Part shown: one piece after another, positions 1-9,847 of the stretch
How positions within the stretch are numbered: the first letter of the stretch is position 1
Layout: each line of letters opens with the position of its first letter
Made by a program: the position numbers and the translations under genes
Assembly: GCA_900103495.1 (NCBI GenBank)
Contig: FMWZ01000023.1
Coordinates: forward strand, 1 to 40,712
Length of the DNA: 40,712 bases
Source: Lachnospiraceae bacterium G11
GTDB taxonomy: Bacteria; Bacillota; Clostridia; Lachnospirales; Lachnospiraceae
Direction: 5' to 3'
The notes under the pieces: generated by a model
Seen by the model: only the letters and a program-made list of their open reading frames with translations
The model's database searches: none
What the model was told of the DNA's origin: nothing

Positions 1-130
1 CATTAAGAATTATTAAATTCTACACTTGGATTTAGAAGTAGTAACTTCAACTTTTGATTATCATGGGATGGAATTTAGTTTTACAAGTAAAATTTTTCAC
101 AAAAAATGCCGAAAAATCGTCTAACTTTTG

Positions 131-158
131 TTCACTTTTGTGTAATTTATGCTATAAT
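131..158 (+). promoter_or_regulatory. Sigma-A promoter of glgC-glgD
   Basis: TTCACT (131-136), a 16-bp spacer and TATAAT (153-158) with an extended TG motif at 150-151. It lies about 50 bp upstream of the glgC start. The upstream reading frame in phase with glgC runs through this promoter, which argues for the internal ATG start at 208. Confidence 0.7.
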
Positions 159-207
159 TATTATACTTATCTCTGCATTATCAAATATTTACCATGAGGA
201 GCCAAAT

Positions 208-1482
208 ATGATTAAGAAAGAAATGATCGCCATGCTTCTTGCGGGAGGACAGGGCAGCAGACTTGGTGTTCTCACATCCAAGGTTGCGAAACCTGCTGTG
301 GCTTTTGGCGGAAAGTACAGAATTATCGATTTCCCTCTGAGCAACTGTATCAACTCAGGTGTTGACACGGTTGGCGTCTTGACTCAGTATCAACCCCTTA
401 GATTAAACAGCCATATTGGAATAGGTATCCCTTGGGATTTGGATAGAAATATAGGCGGCGTATCTGTGCTTCCTCCCTACGAGAAAATTGAGAGTACGGA
501 GTGGTATACGGGAACCGCAAATGCCATTTATCAGAACATCGATTACATGGAGCAGTACAACCCTGACTATGTTCTGATTCTTTCCGGCGACCATATTTAT
601 AAGATGGACTACGAAGTAATGCTTGACTATCACAAGCAGAACGGCGCGGAGGCCACCATTGCCGTTATGCCCGTTCCCATTGAGGAGGCAAGCCGTTTCG
701 GCGTCATCATCACTGACGAGAATCACAAGATTGAAGACTTTGAGGAGAAACCCGAGAATCCCAGAAGTAATCTGGCAAGCATGGGTATCTATATATTTAA
801 CTGGAAGGCACTTAAGGATTCCCTGATTGCCCTTTCCAACCAGCCGGGACTTGATTTTGGTAAGCACATAATTCCCTACCTTCACAAGCAGAAAGCTCCT
901 TTGTATGCTTATGAATTCAACGGATACTGGAAGGATGTTGGAACCCTTTCTTCCTATTGGGAAGCAAACATGGAGCTTATTGACCTGGTTCCCGATTTTA
1001 ACCTTTATGAAGAGTACTGGAAGATTTACACCAAGAGTGAGATTCTTCCCCCTCAGTATATTTCCGGCGACAGCGTAATTGATAAGAGCATCATCGGTGA
1101 AGGAAGCGTCATCGACGGCCAGGTAATCAATTCCGTAATCGGCTGTGGCGTCAGAATAGGAAAGGGAGCCATCGTAAGAGACTCCATCATTATGAACCGA
1201 AGCGTCATCGAGGAAGGGTGCGAACTGTACAAGGCCATTGTAGCCGAGGACGTTACCGTAGGAACCGGAAGCAAGCTTGGTATCGGCGATGAAGTGGAGA
1301 ACGAAACCGATCCTCACATCTACAACCACGGACTTGTTACCGTCGGAGAGAAGAGCATTATCCCTCCGGGAGTTATTATAGGTAAAAACACATGTATCTT
1401 CGGAGCCACCGAAGCGGAGGATTACCCTGAGGGCAATCTTTACAGCGGCAAAACTTTGATAAAGGCAGGTGAGGAGATTTGA
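208..1482 (+). CDS. glgC: Glucose-1-phosphate adenylyltransferase (ADP-glucose pyrophosphorylase), catalytic subunit
   Basis: GlgC makes ADP-glucose from ATP and glucose-1-phosphate, the committed step of glycogen synthesis in the cytoplasm. The 424-residue protein opens with the nucleotidyl-transferase signature GGQGSRLG (residues 13-20), followed by a Rossmann-like transferase domain. The C-terminal third is a left-handed beta-helix of hexapeptide repeats rich in I/V-I-G. Start ATG 208 was chosen because GAGGA lies just upstream (196-200); the frame stays open further upstream but crosses the promoter. The stop overlaps the glgD start (TTGA), so the two are translationally coupled. Length is normal for bacterial GlgC. 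glgA and glgB are not in the window. Confidence 0.95.
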   Translation: MIKKEMIAMLLAGGQGSRLGVLTSKVAKPAVAFGGKYRIIDFPLSNCINSGVDTVGVLTQYQPLRLNSHIGIGIPWDLDRNIGGVSVLPPYEKIESTEWYTGTANAIYQNIDYMEQYNPDYVLILSGDHIYKMDYEVMLDYHKQNGAEATIAVMPVPIEEASRFGVIITDENHKIEDFEEKPENPRSNLASMGIYIFNWKALKDSLIALSNQPGLDFGKHIIPYLHKQKAPLYAYEFNGYWKDVGTLSSYWEANMELIDLVPDFNLYEEYWKIYTKSEILPPQYISGDSVIDKSIIGEGSVIDGQVINSVIGCGVRIGKGAIVRDSIIMNRSVIEEGCELYKAIVAEDVTVGTGSKLGIGDEVENETDPHIYNHGLVTVGEKSIIPPGVIIGKNTCIFGATEAEDYPEGNLYSGKTLIKAGEEI

Positions 1483-2597
1483 GAGCGATAGGTATTATTT
1501 TGGCAGGTGGAAACAACCACCGCATGAAAGAACTTTCCCAGAACCGTGCCATCGGAGCAATGCCCATTGCGGGAAGTTACAGAAGTATCGATTTTTCCTT
1601 AAGTAATATGTCCAACTCTCATATCCAGAAGGTTGCTGTGTTTACACAGTACAATGCCCGATCACTTAACGAGCATCTGTCATCATCCAAGTGGTGGGAC
1701 TTTGGACGTAAGCAGGGAGGACTTTTCGTTTTTACCCCTGCAATGACCGCAGATAACTCTAACTGGTACCGCGGCACAGCTGATGCCATTTACCAGAACC
1801 TTTCTTATCTTAAGGATTCACACGAACCTTACGTTGTAATCGCTTCCGGCGATTGCGTTTACAAGCTTGATTACAACAAGGTTTTGGAATATCACGTGGA
1901 AAAGAAAGCGGACATCACCATCGTCTGCAAGGACATGGATCCCAATCTTTCCGTAGACAGATTCGGCACCATCAAGATGAACGAGGAAAGCAGAATTGAG
2001 GAGTTTGAGGAGAAGCCTCTCATCAGCAAATCAAGCACTGTTTCCTGCGGCATCTACGTAATCAGAAGACGTCTTCTCATCGAGATGATTGAAAGATGCG
2101 CAGAGGAGGACCGCTACGATTTCGTACGGGATATCCTTATCCGTTACAAGGATATGAAGCGTCTCTACGGATACAAGATCAAGGACTACTGGAGAAACAT
2201 CGCATCCGTTGACGACTACTTCAACACCAACATGGACTTCTTAAAGCCCGAGATCAGGGATTACTTCTTCCATCAGTATCCCGACATCTACTCCAAGGTT
2301 GATGATCTTCCTCCTGCAAAATACAACTCAGGGGCAAGCATCAAAAACAGCCTTATTTCTTCCGGCTGTATCGTAAACGGTACCGTGGAGGATTCGGTGC
2401 TCTTCAAGAAGGCCTACATCGGAAACAACTGCTACATCAAAAACTCCATTATTCTCAACTATGTTTACATTGGGGATAATACACATATCGAGAACTGCAT
2501 TGTTGAGTCCAGGGGTACTATCAGGGCTAACTCCTATTACAAAGGGGAGAATGGGGTGCAGATTGTTGTCGAAAAGGGCGACAGGTATGTACTGTAG
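1479..2597 (+). CDS. glgD: GlgD, regulatory/non-catalytic ADP-glucose pyrophosphorylase-like subunit
   Basis: A 372-residue GlgC paralogue starting at TTG 1479 behind AGGTGAGGAG (1467-1476) and overlapping the glgC stop. The N-terminal loop reads [11 protein letters not shown] instead of the GGxGxRLxxLT of active pyrophosphorylases, while the SxGD and EEKP regions and the C-terminal beta-helix remain. In Firmicutes GlgD is known to pair with GlgC and modulate its activity rather than catalyse well alone. Linkage and overlap with glgC support that role here. Assignment to GlgD rather than a second GlgC rests on the degenerate loop and gene order. Confidence 0.93.
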   Translation: MRAIGIILAGGNNHRMKELSQNRAIGAMPIAGSYRSIDFSLSNMSNSHIQKVAVFTQYNARSLNEHLSSSKWWDFGRKQGGLFVFTPAMTADNSNWYRGTADAIYQNLSYLKDSHEPYVVIASGDCVYKLDYNKVLEYHVEKKADITIVCKDMDPNLSVDRFGTIKMNEESRIEEFEEKPLISKSSTVSCGIYVIRRRLLIEMIERCAEEDRYDFVRDILIRYKDMKRLYGYKIKDYWRNIASVDDYFNTNMDFLKPEIRDYFFHQYPDIYSKVDDLPPAKYNSGASIKNSLISSGCIVNGTVEDSVLFKKAYIGNNCYIKNSIILNYVYIGDNTHIENCIVESRGTIRANSYYKGENGVQIVVEKGDRYVL

Positions 2598-2624
2598 TAA
2601 GTTGTAGGTACTGGCAAAGGTTCG

Positions 2625-2763
2625 CGGGTACGATTAATGTTTATGCCTCTCGGGCACGCTCTCGCTTAGATGCTCCACGTAGCCCCACTAAGCTCGTGAG
2701 GGACCTCGCTAAGTGGGGACGGTCGCATAAAGCCACTCGAGACATAAACATTAATCGTACCCG
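2625..2763. repeat. Long imperfect inverted repeat downstream of glgD
   Basis: The arms 2625-2645 and 2743-2763 are 21-nt exact inverted copies (ending in CGTACCCG on the right). They enclose a second hairpin whose strands are CCCCACTaAGC (from 2683) and GCTAAGTGGGG (2708-2718). There is no T-run, so this is not a simple terminator. It fills most of the 297-bp gap 2598-2894, whose remainder is the promoter of the next gene. Confidence 0.75.
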
Positions 2764-2813
2764 CTCGTTTTATGTATGTGCAACGATACAAATACCCCCA
2801 AATGATATTGTGT

Positions 2814-2841
2814 TTGGCATCGATTTGGAATAAAATATAAT
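2814..2841 (+). promoter_or_regulatory. Sigma-A promoter of the flavoprotein pair
   Basis: TTGGCA (2814-2819), 16-bp spacer, TATAAT (2836-2841). A strong AAGGAGGG ribosome site (2882-2889) precedes ATG 2895. Confidence 0.75.
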
Positions 2842-2894
2842 AGATAGTGGTTGAAGTTTGAAATAAAACTACAAAGTATTTAAGGAGGGATAAG

Positions 2895-4403
2895 ATGGAC
2901 AGACAATATGATGTTATTGTCGTAGGCGCAGGTAACGGCGGTTTGGTTGCTGCTGCAAACTGTGCCAAGCATGGCTTAAAGACGTTACTTCTTGAGAAGC
3001 ATAACATTCCCGGCGGATGTGCAACCAGCTTCGTAAGAGGACGCTTCGAATTTGAGCCTTCACTTCATGAACTGTGTTCGGTAGGTACACCTGAGCACCC
3101 TGACACAGTTTATAAGATTTTTGAGGATTTGGGTGCAAAGGTTGACTGGCGATATGAGAACAACATGTATCGTGTAATCGCCAGAGGAGAGAATGGTTAT
3201 GATGTAACCGTAAAGGGCGGAATCGACGGATACTGTGATTCCATTGAAGCAGCCTGCCCCGGAAGCCGTGAAAGCGTTAAGGCTTTCCTTGATCTGGTGA
3301 TTAACTGCAAACAGGCAATCGAGTACATCACAAAGAAGAAGGGTAATCCCAACAAGCTTGTGATGGCCTTAAAGTACGGCAACTTCATGCGCTGTGCTTC
3401 CCACTCTGTTGAGGAAGTTCAGATTGCTTTAGGAATGCCCGAAAAAGCCAGAAATATCGTTAATACCTACTGGGGATACCTGGGTGTACCCACAGATGAG
3501 TTAAACTGCATGCATTACCTTACAATGGTAAACGGCTATGTGAAGGACGGCGCAGCAATGCCTGCGAAGCGTTCACATGAGTTATCGGAATCCCTTATTA
3601 AGGTGTTCCAGGATAAGGGCGGTGAGGTTTGGTATAACAGCGAAGTTACCGAATTCCTTACAGATGAGACCGGCAGAATAAACGGCGTTGTGGCAAACGG
3701 TGAAAAGATTTTTGCAAAAGAGATTATCTCCAATGTAATTCCCAACAACGTTTACAGCAGAATGGATGAGAAGAAGGTTCCCGAGAACGACCTTAAACTC
3801 GCCAATGCCAGAGACTTCGGTATTTCTCTTGAGACTGTTTACATCGGCTGTGACTGCAGTGCAGAAGAACTTGGAGTCAAGGACTATACAGTCTTTGTGG
3901 TTAACGATCCAAACCCCAGAGTTCAGCACGATACCAGAGGCCTTTACATTGTTAACAGCTTAAACAAGGTTGTGCCCGAAAGCTCACCTAAGGGAACCTG
4001 CACATTGTTCTTCACATACCTTTGCTACGGCTCAGATATTCCAAAAGATCTTAAACCTGAGGAATACAAGAAGTGGAAGAATGCCCATGCAGAGAAATAT
4101 ATTAAGGATTACGAAGAGTTAATGGGAATCGATATCCGTTCGCACATAGAAGAGATTTCTGTAGCCACACCCGTAACCTTTGCAAGATACCTTGGAACTC
4201 CCGATGGAACAATTTACGGATACAAGCTTTCCGGATGGGATCACCTTATGTCACGTACTGCTCATGTAAAGGCAGATTTTACAATTCCCGGACTTACCTT
4301 TGTAGGCGGCCACTCTTCACGAGGCGACGGATACAGTTCCGCATATATCATTGGATACCAGCATTCCAACCAAGTGATTAACAGATTGAAAGGGGGTAAC
4401 TGA
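2895..4403 (+). CDS. Phytoene desaturase/retinol-saturase-like FAD-dependent oxidoreductase
   Basis: A 502-residue flavoprotein of the CrtI / all-trans-retinol 13,14-reductase superfamily. The N-terminus carries the dinucleotide-binding motif VVGAGNGG (residues 9-16), then LLEKHNIPGGCAT, the usual FAD-contacting segment. The C-terminus has GLTFVGGHSSRGDG, the second FAD motif of this family. Substrate is unknown: no carotenoid biosynthesis genes lie nearby. The next gene begins 2 nt after the stop and encodes a flavin reductase-ferredoxin fusion, so an electron-transfer pair is the likely unit. The family is clear; the reaction is not. Confidence 0.8.
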   Translation: MDRQYDVIVVGAGNGGLVAAANCAKHGLKTLLLEKHNIPGGCATSFVRGRFEFEPSLHELCSVGTPEHPDTVYKIFEDLGAKVDWRYENNMYRVIARGENGYDVTVKGGIDGYCDSIEAACPGSRESVKAFLDLVINCKQAIEYITKKKGNPNKLVMALKYGNFMRCASHSVEEVQIALGMPEKARNIVNTYWGYLGVPTDELNCMHYLTMVNGYVKDGAAMPAKRSHELSESLIKVFQDKGGEVWYNSEVTEFLTDETGRINGVVANGEKIFAKEIISNVIPNNVYSRMDEKKVPENDLKLANARDFGISLETVYIGCDCSAEELGVKDYTVFVVNDPNPRVQHDTRGLYIVNSLNKVVPESSPKGTCTLFFTYLCYGSDIPKDLKPEEYKKWKNAHAEKYIKDYEELMGIDIRSHIEEISVATPVTFARYLGTPDGTIYGYKLSGWDHLMSRTAHVKADFTIPGLTFVGGHSSRGDGYSSAYIIGYQHSNQVINRLKGGN

Positions 4404-4405
4404 TT

Positions 4406-5617
4406 ATGAGTAAACCGAATATTAAATCCCTGGACATGATGAAATTCACTGCAATGACGCCTACCAGAGAGGAGAAAATCTCCAAAGCTCCCGCAAAGAA
4501 GCTTCCGGAGCTTAAGTCATACAAGGCAAATGAATTGGCAGCAGCTCTTCACCCGACAGTTCAGCATCTTGTTGTGGCCGAGGTTATAGATGCGGCTCCC
4601 GATGTTAAGACCTTTGTCCTTAAAGCTGATGCAGAAGCGGGAACCAAGGCCTTGGCATACTTTAGTGCCGGCCAGTACTTAAGCCTTTCACTGAAGATTG
4701 GTGAGAGCACAATTACCCGTCCTTACTCTCTTTCATCTTCCCCTAAGGAAGCTCTTGAAGGAAAGTATATGTTAACAATCAAAAGAGCAGGTGAAGGCCT
4801 TGCTTCAAACTTCATTCTTGATAACTGGAAGGTTGGAGAGAAGGTTACGGCAAGTGCTCCCCTTGGAGTATTTACCTATGAGCCCCTTCGTGATGCAAAG
4901 ACTATAATCGGTCTTGCAGGCGGAAGCGGAATCACACCTTTCCGTTCCCTTGCCAAGGCAATTGCAGACGGAGATGAGGATGCTAAGTTAATTCTCCTTT
5001 ACGGTTCAAGAACCTTAGAGGATGCAGTTTTTGAGGCTGAGTTTAAAGAGCTTGAGAAGAACTGTGATAAGTTTAAACTTGTTAACGTTCTTAGCGATGC
5101 AGAGGCTGAAGGCTGCGAGCACGGTTTCATCACCGCTGATTTAATTAAGAAGTATGCCCCTGCAGGTGAGGATTACTCAATCTTCATGTGTGGACCTCAG
5201 GCAATGTACAACTTCGCGGATAAGGAGATTGCAACTCTTGGAATCCGCCGCAAGTTCGTACGTCACGAATTATTCGGTGAGTACAGAAATCCTGAGAAGG
5301 ATGCAGATTTCCCCAAGGGCAAGGAAGGCAAGTATACCCTTTCTGTTAAGATGGCAGGTAAGGAATTTACAATTCCATGTACTTCTGAGGAATCCTTACT
5401 TGTTGCAATGGAGAGAGCAGGAATCACTGCTCCCGCTCAGTGCCGAAGCGGAGTTTGCGGCTACTGCCACTCACAGCTTCTTAAAGGTGATGTCTATGTT
5501 CCGAAGTCAGTTGACGGCCGCCGCCTTGCTGACCTTCAGTTTGGCTACATTCATCCCTGCATTACCTTCCCTGTAAGCGACGTCTCAATCGACGTTCCCC
5601 CTGCAAGGACGGTGTAA
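4406..5617 (+). CDS. FAD/NAD(P)H oxidoreductase fused to a C-terminal 2Fe-2S ferredoxin domain
   Basis: A 403-residue electron-transfer protein. After a ~50-residue leader come a ferredoxin-reductase FAD-binding barrel (RPYSLSSSP) and an NAD(P)-binding domain (GLAGGSGITPFRS and CGPQAMY). A plant-type 2Fe-2S domain follows, with Cys346, Cys351, Cys354 and Cys385 in the C-x4-C-x2-C...C pattern. It resembles benzoate/phenol-hydroxylase-type reductases. AGGGGGT (4391-4397) precedes ATG 4406, 2 nt after the upstream flavoprotein. It probably moves electrons between NAD(P)H and that flavoprotein (inference). A strong terminator follows. Confidence 0.85.
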   Translation: MSKPNIKSLDMMKFTAMTPTREEKISKAPAKKLPELKSYKANELAAALHPTVQHLVVAEVIDAAPDVKTFVLKADAEAGTKALAYFSAGQYLSLSLKIGESTITRPYSLSSSPKEALEGKYMLTIKRAGEGLASNFILDNWKVGEKVTASAPLGVFTYEPLRDAKTIIGLAGGSGITPFRSLAKAIADGDEDAKLILLYGSRTLEDAVFEAEFKELEKNCDKFKLVNVLSDAEAEGCEHGFITADLIKKYAPAGEDYSIFMCGPQAMYNFADKEIATLGIRRKFVRHELFGEYRNPEKDADFPKGKEGKYTLSVKMAGKEFTIPCTSEESLLVAMERAGITAPAQCRSGVCGYCHSQLLKGDVYVPKSVDGRRLADLQFGYIHPCITFPVSDVSIDVPPARTV

Positions 5618-5634
5618 TAAATATCTGAGAAGAA

Positions 5635-5667
5635 TCCCGTGACTTGCAAAAGTCACGGGACTTTTTT
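5635..5667 (+). terminator. Intrinsic terminator after the flavoprotein pair
   Basis: The stem TCCCGTGACT / AGTCACGGGA (5635-5644 and 5651-5660) with loop TGCAAA is followed by TTTTTT (5662-5667). Confidence 0.92.
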
Positions 5668-5705
5668 ATACTTTGGATTAGCAGAACATGAAGGGAAATT
5701 ATAGC

Positions 5706-6308
5706 ATGTACGTAATCGTTGGCCTGGGGAATCCGGGCAAAAAATATGAGAATACCCGTCACAACGTGGGCTTTGCAGTAATCGATAAGCTCTCCAAGGA
5801 CTGTGACATTAAAGTTAATAAAAGCAAGCACTCCGCAAAGATTGGTGAGGGAGTAATAGAGGGCGAGAAGGTGGTTCTTGCCAAGCCCCAAACCTACATG
5901 AACCTTAGCGGAATGAGCGTCAGAAGCCTCATGGACTTCTATAAGATTGACCCCGAGAGCGAGCTTATAATCATCTCCGATGACATCGACCTTCCTACAG
6001 GAAATCTTCGAATCAGAAAGAGCGGAAGTGCCGGCGGACATAACGGATTAAAGAGCATTATCGCAAATGTAGGAACCCAGGGTTTTACCAGAATAAGAGT
6101 TGGGGTTGGAGCCAAGGTAGAGGGTGAAGATCTGGCGGACCACGTCCTTGGGCACTTCAACAAAGACGACGCAAAGATTATTGAGATAGCGGCGGAAACC
6201 GCAGCAGAGGCCATTAAGACAATGCTTACAGACGGCGTTGACAAGGCCATGAACAAGTTTAACACCAAGAAAAGAAAAGACGATGCAAGCACTACTGACC
6301 CTGCTTAA
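5706..6308 (+). CDS. pth: Peptidyl-tRNA hydrolase
   Basis: Hydrolyses the ester bond of peptidyl-tRNA released by drop-off, recycling tRNA. The protein begins MYVIVGLGNPG with the conserved Asn9 and the catalytic His19 in NTRHNVGF; the GHNGLKSI segment of the active site is also present. ATG 5706 gives the canonical N-terminus (200 residues) with AAGGG upstream. An in-frame ATG at 5688 would add MKGNYS and has no visible ribosome site. The 3' end overlaps mfd by 26 nt. A pth-mfd pair is common in Firmicutes. Confidence 0.95.
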   Translation: MYVIVGLGNPGKKYENTRHNVGFAVIDKLSKDCDIKVNKSKHSAKIGEGVIEGEKVVLAKPQTYMNLSGMSVRSLMDFYKIDPESELIIISDDIDLPTGNLRIRKSGSAGGHNGLKSIIANVGTQGFTRIRVGVGAKVEGEDLADHVLGHFNKDDAKIIEIAAETAAEAIKTMLTDGVDKAMNKFNTKKRKDDASTTDPA

Positions 6309-9300
6309 CGAACTGGCGGATTTTTCCGCCATGAGGGACAATCTAAAAAAGAATAAAGCAATATTTCTAAACGGGCCGGTAGATTCGGAGAAGCTTCACC
6401 TAATCTATGGGCTCTCAGAAGGCTACAAGGTAAAAATCGTCTTAACCTACTCTGAAGCACGAGTCAGGGAAATCATGGAGGATGCAAGACTCTATGACCG
6501 ATTTGCCTTCACCTATCCCGCAAGAGACCTGATTTTCTATCAGGCGGACATCCACGGAAACCAGCTTACAAAAGAGCGAATCAGAGCCTGCAAGAGGATA
6601 ATGGAGGGTAAACCCATTACTCTTGTGACGACCTTTGACGCCCTTATGTCGCCCCAGCCTCCTTTGAGCGTATTAAAGGATGCCATGGTTAGCATCAAAA
6701 AGGACGACGACCTGGAACTGGCCTCCCTTTCCGAGAAGCTTGTGCGGATGGGTTATGAGAAAGTCTATCAGGTAGATTCCCCCGGACAGTTTTCGGCCCG
6801 TGGCGGAATCGTTGACATATACGACCTTACGGAAGAAAACCCCGTTCGAATGGAGCTTTGGGGCGACACTGTGGACTCCATCAGATCCTTTGACGTATTA
6901 AGCCAAAGGAGTATCGAGGAGCTGCAGTCCTTTACGGTTTACCCTGCGACGGAAATCATCCTAAGTAAGGAAGAGCTGGCAGCAGGCCTTAAAAAGATTG
7001 AGAAGGAGGCCGTAACTCAGGAAGAAAAGTTAAGAGCCGACTTCAAAACCGAGGAAGCTCACAGGGTTAAGCAGCAGTTTAAAGAATTAAAAGAACGACT
7101 TACCGAGTTTAATGACTTCACCAACCTGGAAAGTTATGTAAACTATTTCTATAAAGACACGGCGTCCCTGGCGGATCTTATCAAAGATGAGAGTCATATT
7201 TTTTTCCTTGATGAGCCCGGCAGAATAAAGGAGCACGCCGAGGCCACGGAGGCGGAGTTTAAGGAGAGCATGTCCCACAGACTTGAGAAGGGTTACATCC
7301 TTCCGGGACAGCTAAACATCCTCTATTCCGTTAACAAAACTCTGGCAAAGCTTGCTGGGGAGCCCACGGTTGCTCTTTCAACCCTTGAAAGTAAAACCAG
7401 ATTTATCTCCACTGATGCAACATTCAACATTGAAACAAGAAGTATCGCATCCTTTAATAACAGCTTTGACTCGTTAGTAAAGGATTTAAAGAAATACAAG
7501 AAGGACAGCTACAGAGTTCTTCTCCTTTCAGGCTCCAGAACCAGGGCAAAGCGTCTTGCGGAGGATTTAAGAGACCAGGAGATTCCTGCGGTTTATTCAG
7601 AAGACCCGGCAAGAAGCGTGATTCCGGGAGAAGTTCTGGTTTGCTACGGCCACGTAAGAAGGGGCTTCGTATACCCCTTGCTTAAGTTTGTCTGCATCTC
7701 GGAGTCCGATATTTTCGGCGCTGAGAAGAAGAAAAAGAAGAAAAAATTCTCACCCTACAAGGGCCAGGGTCAGGCCATTGCCGATTTCGCTGAGCTTCGA
7801 ATCGGTGACTATGTCATTCACGAAACCCACGGCCTTGGAATTTACAGGGGCATTGAAAAGATTGCGGTTGAGGGCATCGCCAAGGATTACATGAAGATTG
7901 AATACCGTGACGGAGGGGTGCTCTACATCCCTGCCACGGGCCTTGATCTTTTGCAAAAGTACGCGGCCTCCGATTCCGGCAAACATAAACTTAACAAGCT
8001 TGGTTCCAAAGAATGGGTTAAGACCAAGACCAAGGTTAAGGGCGCAGTTGAAGAGATTGCCAAGGACCTTGTGGAACTATACGCCAAGAGGCAGGATCGA
8101 AACGGTTATGTCTACGGCAAGGATACGGTCTGGCAGAAGGAATTTGAGGAGATGTTCCCCTTCGAGGAGACGGAGGATCAGCTTGCTGCCATCGAAGCCA
8201 CCAAGGCCGACATGGAAAGCACCAAGATAATGGACAGACTTATCTGCGGCGACGTGGGCTACGGCAAGACAGAGATTGCAATCCGAGCAGCCTTTAAGGC
8301 AGTTCAGGAGGGCAAGCAGGTGGTTTATCTTGTGCCTACAACTATCCTGGCGCAACAGCACTACACTACCTTTACCCAAAGGCTTAAAGACTTCCCTGTG
8401 AGAGTTGAACTTTTGAGCCGATTCCGTTCTTCCGCTCAACAGAAGAAGACCGTTGAGGAACTGCGAAAGGGCATGGTTGATATCGTAATCGGAACCCACA
8501 GGGTTCTTTCCGATGATGTGCAATATAAGGATTTGGGCCTTCTTATCATCGATGAGGAGCAGCGCTTTGGCGTAACTCACAAAGAAAAGATTAAGAAGCT
8601 AAGGGAGAACGTTGACGTTTTGACCTTAACGGCAACACCTATACCGAGAACTCTTCATATGTCACTTATCGGCATAAGAGATATGAGTATCCTGGAGGAG
8701 GCGCCCGAGGACAGACTTCCCATTCAGACCTACGTTCTCGAATACAACGAAGAGATTGTCAGGGAAGCCATCGTAAGAGAACTTTCGAGAAACGGCCAGG
8801 TTTACTATGTCTATAACCAGGTCAATAACATAGCGGATATTGCGGCAAAGATTCAGGAGCTGGTGCCTGAGGCAAACGTGGCTTATGCTCATGGTCAGAT
8901 GAGGGAAAACCAGCTTGAGAAAATCATGTACGACTTCGTGGCGGGTGAAATCGACGTTCTGGTTTCCACCACCATCGTTGAGACGGGCCTTGATATCAGT
9001 AACGTCAACACCATGATCATCCACGACTCCGACAGAATGGGCCTTTCACAGCTTTACCAGTTAAGGGGGCGTGTGGGAAGATCAAATCGAACCGCATATG
9101 CCTTTTTAATGTACAAACGTGATAAAATGATTACAGAGGTGGCTGAGAAGAGGCTTGAGGCCATAAGGGAATTCACAGACCTTGGAAGCGGCTTTAAGAT
9201 TGCCATGCGTGACCTTGAAATCCGTGGCGCCGGAAATCTTTTGGGACGCACCCAGCACGGCCACATGGAAGCCGTGGGCTACGAGATGTACTGTAAGATG

Positions 9301-9828
9301 CTTAACGAAGCTGTCAAGTCTCTTAAAGGAATTGACGAAATCAAGGATTTCCCCACGGTCATCGATTTAGATGTAGACGCTTTTATCCCGGCAGAATACA
9401 TTGTAAACGAGGTGCAAAAACTCGATATCTACAAACGTATCACCGGCATAGAAACTAAAGCTGAGTCCGAGGATATGAAGGGCGAGCTTTTAGACCGTTT
9501 CGGAGCGGTGCCCACATCGGTTGAAAACCTCTTAAGGATTGCCCTTATAAGGGTGGCGGCTCACAAATTATTCTTCACGGAAATAAAGGGAAAGAACGAA
9601 AAGATTACCTTCACCTTCTATCCCGGCGCAAGGATTAACGCGGCAAAGATTCCCGAGTTCCTTTCTAACTACAAGAAGAAAATGAGCTTCACCGCTGTTG
9701 GAGTACCTTATTTTACCTACAAATACGAGAAGACCGGCATAATCGATAAGGATGCCGAGAATCTTCTTAAAGATACAGAAGATATTTTGGAAAAAATGCA
9801 GATTCTACTTGAGACAGCCGAGGGTTAG
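6283..9828 (+). CDS. mfd: Transcription-repair coupling factor
   Basis: Mfd removes RNA polymerase stalled at lesions and recruits UvrA. This 1181-residue protein has an N-terminal UvrB-like module, a lysine run near residues 485-491 and a CarD-like RNA-polymerase interaction domain (about 503-560, [17 protein letters not shown]). The superfamily 2 helicase core follows, with Walker A GDVGYGKT (about 656-663) and DEEQ (about 757-760). LRGRVGRS and the C-terminal TRCF domain complete it. Length is normal. The start lies inside the pth 3' end with only a weak A/G-rich ribosome site, suggesting coupling. ATG 6331 is a less likely alternative start. Confidence 0.96.
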   Translation: MQALLTLLNELADFSAMRDNLKKNKAIFLNGPVDSEKLHLIYGLSEGYKVKIVLTYSEARVREIMEDARLYDRFAFTYPARDLIFYQADIHGNQLTKERIRACKRIMEGKPITLVTTFDALMSPQPPLSVLKDAMVSIKKDDDLELASLSEKLVRMGYEKVYQVDSPGQFSARGGIVDIYDLTEENPVRMELWGDTVDSIRSFDVLSQRSIEELQSFTVYPATEIILSKEELAAGLKKIEKEAVTQEEKLRADFKTEEAHRVKQQFKELKERLTEFNDFTNLESYVNYFYKDTASLADLIKDESHIFFLDEPGRIKEHAEATEAEFKESMSHRLEKGYILPGQLNILYSVNKTLAKLAGEPTVALSTLESKTRFISTDATFNIETRSIASFNNSFDSLVKDLKKYKKDSYRVLLLSGSRTRAKRLAEDLRDQEIPAVYSEDPARSVIPGEVLVCYGHVRRGFVYPLLKFVCISESDIFGAEKKKKKKKFSPYKGQGQAIADFAELRIGDYVIHETHGLGIYRGIEKIAVEGIAKDYMKIEYRDGGVLYIPATGLDLLQKYAASDSGKHKLNKLGSKEWVKTKTKVKGAVEEIAKDLVELYAKRQDRNGYVYGKDTVWQKEFEEMFPFEETEDQLAAIEATKADMESTKIMDRLICGDVGYGKTEIAIRAAFKAVQEGKQVVYLVPTTILAQQHYTTFTQRLKDFPVRVELLSRFRSSAQQKKTVEELRKGMVDIVIGTHRVLSDDVQYKDLGLLIIDEEQRFGVTHKEKIKKLRENVDVLTLTATPIPRTLHMSLIGIRDMSILEEAPEDRLPIQTYVLEYNEEIVREAIVRELSRNGQVYYVYNQVNNIADIAAKIQELVPEANVAYAHGQMRENQLEKIMYDFVAGEIDVLVSTTIVETGLDISNVNTMIIHDSDRMGLSQLYQLRGRVGRSNRTAYAFLMYKRDKMITEVAEKRLEAIREFTDLGSGFKIAMRDLEIRGAGNLLGRTQHGHMEAVGYEMYCKMLNEAVKSLKGIDEIKDFPTVIDLDVDAFIPAEYIVNEVQKLDIYKRITGIETKAESEDMKGELLDRFGAVPTSVENLLRIALIRVAAHKLFFTEIKGKNEKITFTFYPGARINAAKIPEFLSNYKKKMSFTAVGVPYFTYKYEKTGIIDKDAENLLKDTEDILEKMQILLETAEG

Positions 9829-9847
9829 TTTCGGCGAAGGAGGCCCT

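Noticed and set aside
106-207. 34-residue N-terminal extension of GlgC
   Set aside because: It overlaps the promoter at 131-158 and lacks a ribosome site; the conserved N-terminus begins at 208.
403-1329. A 308-codon open frame antisense to glgC
   Set aside because: It lies wholly inside a clear GlgC gene, has no ribosome site or recognisable domain, and is explained by codon bias of the coding strand.
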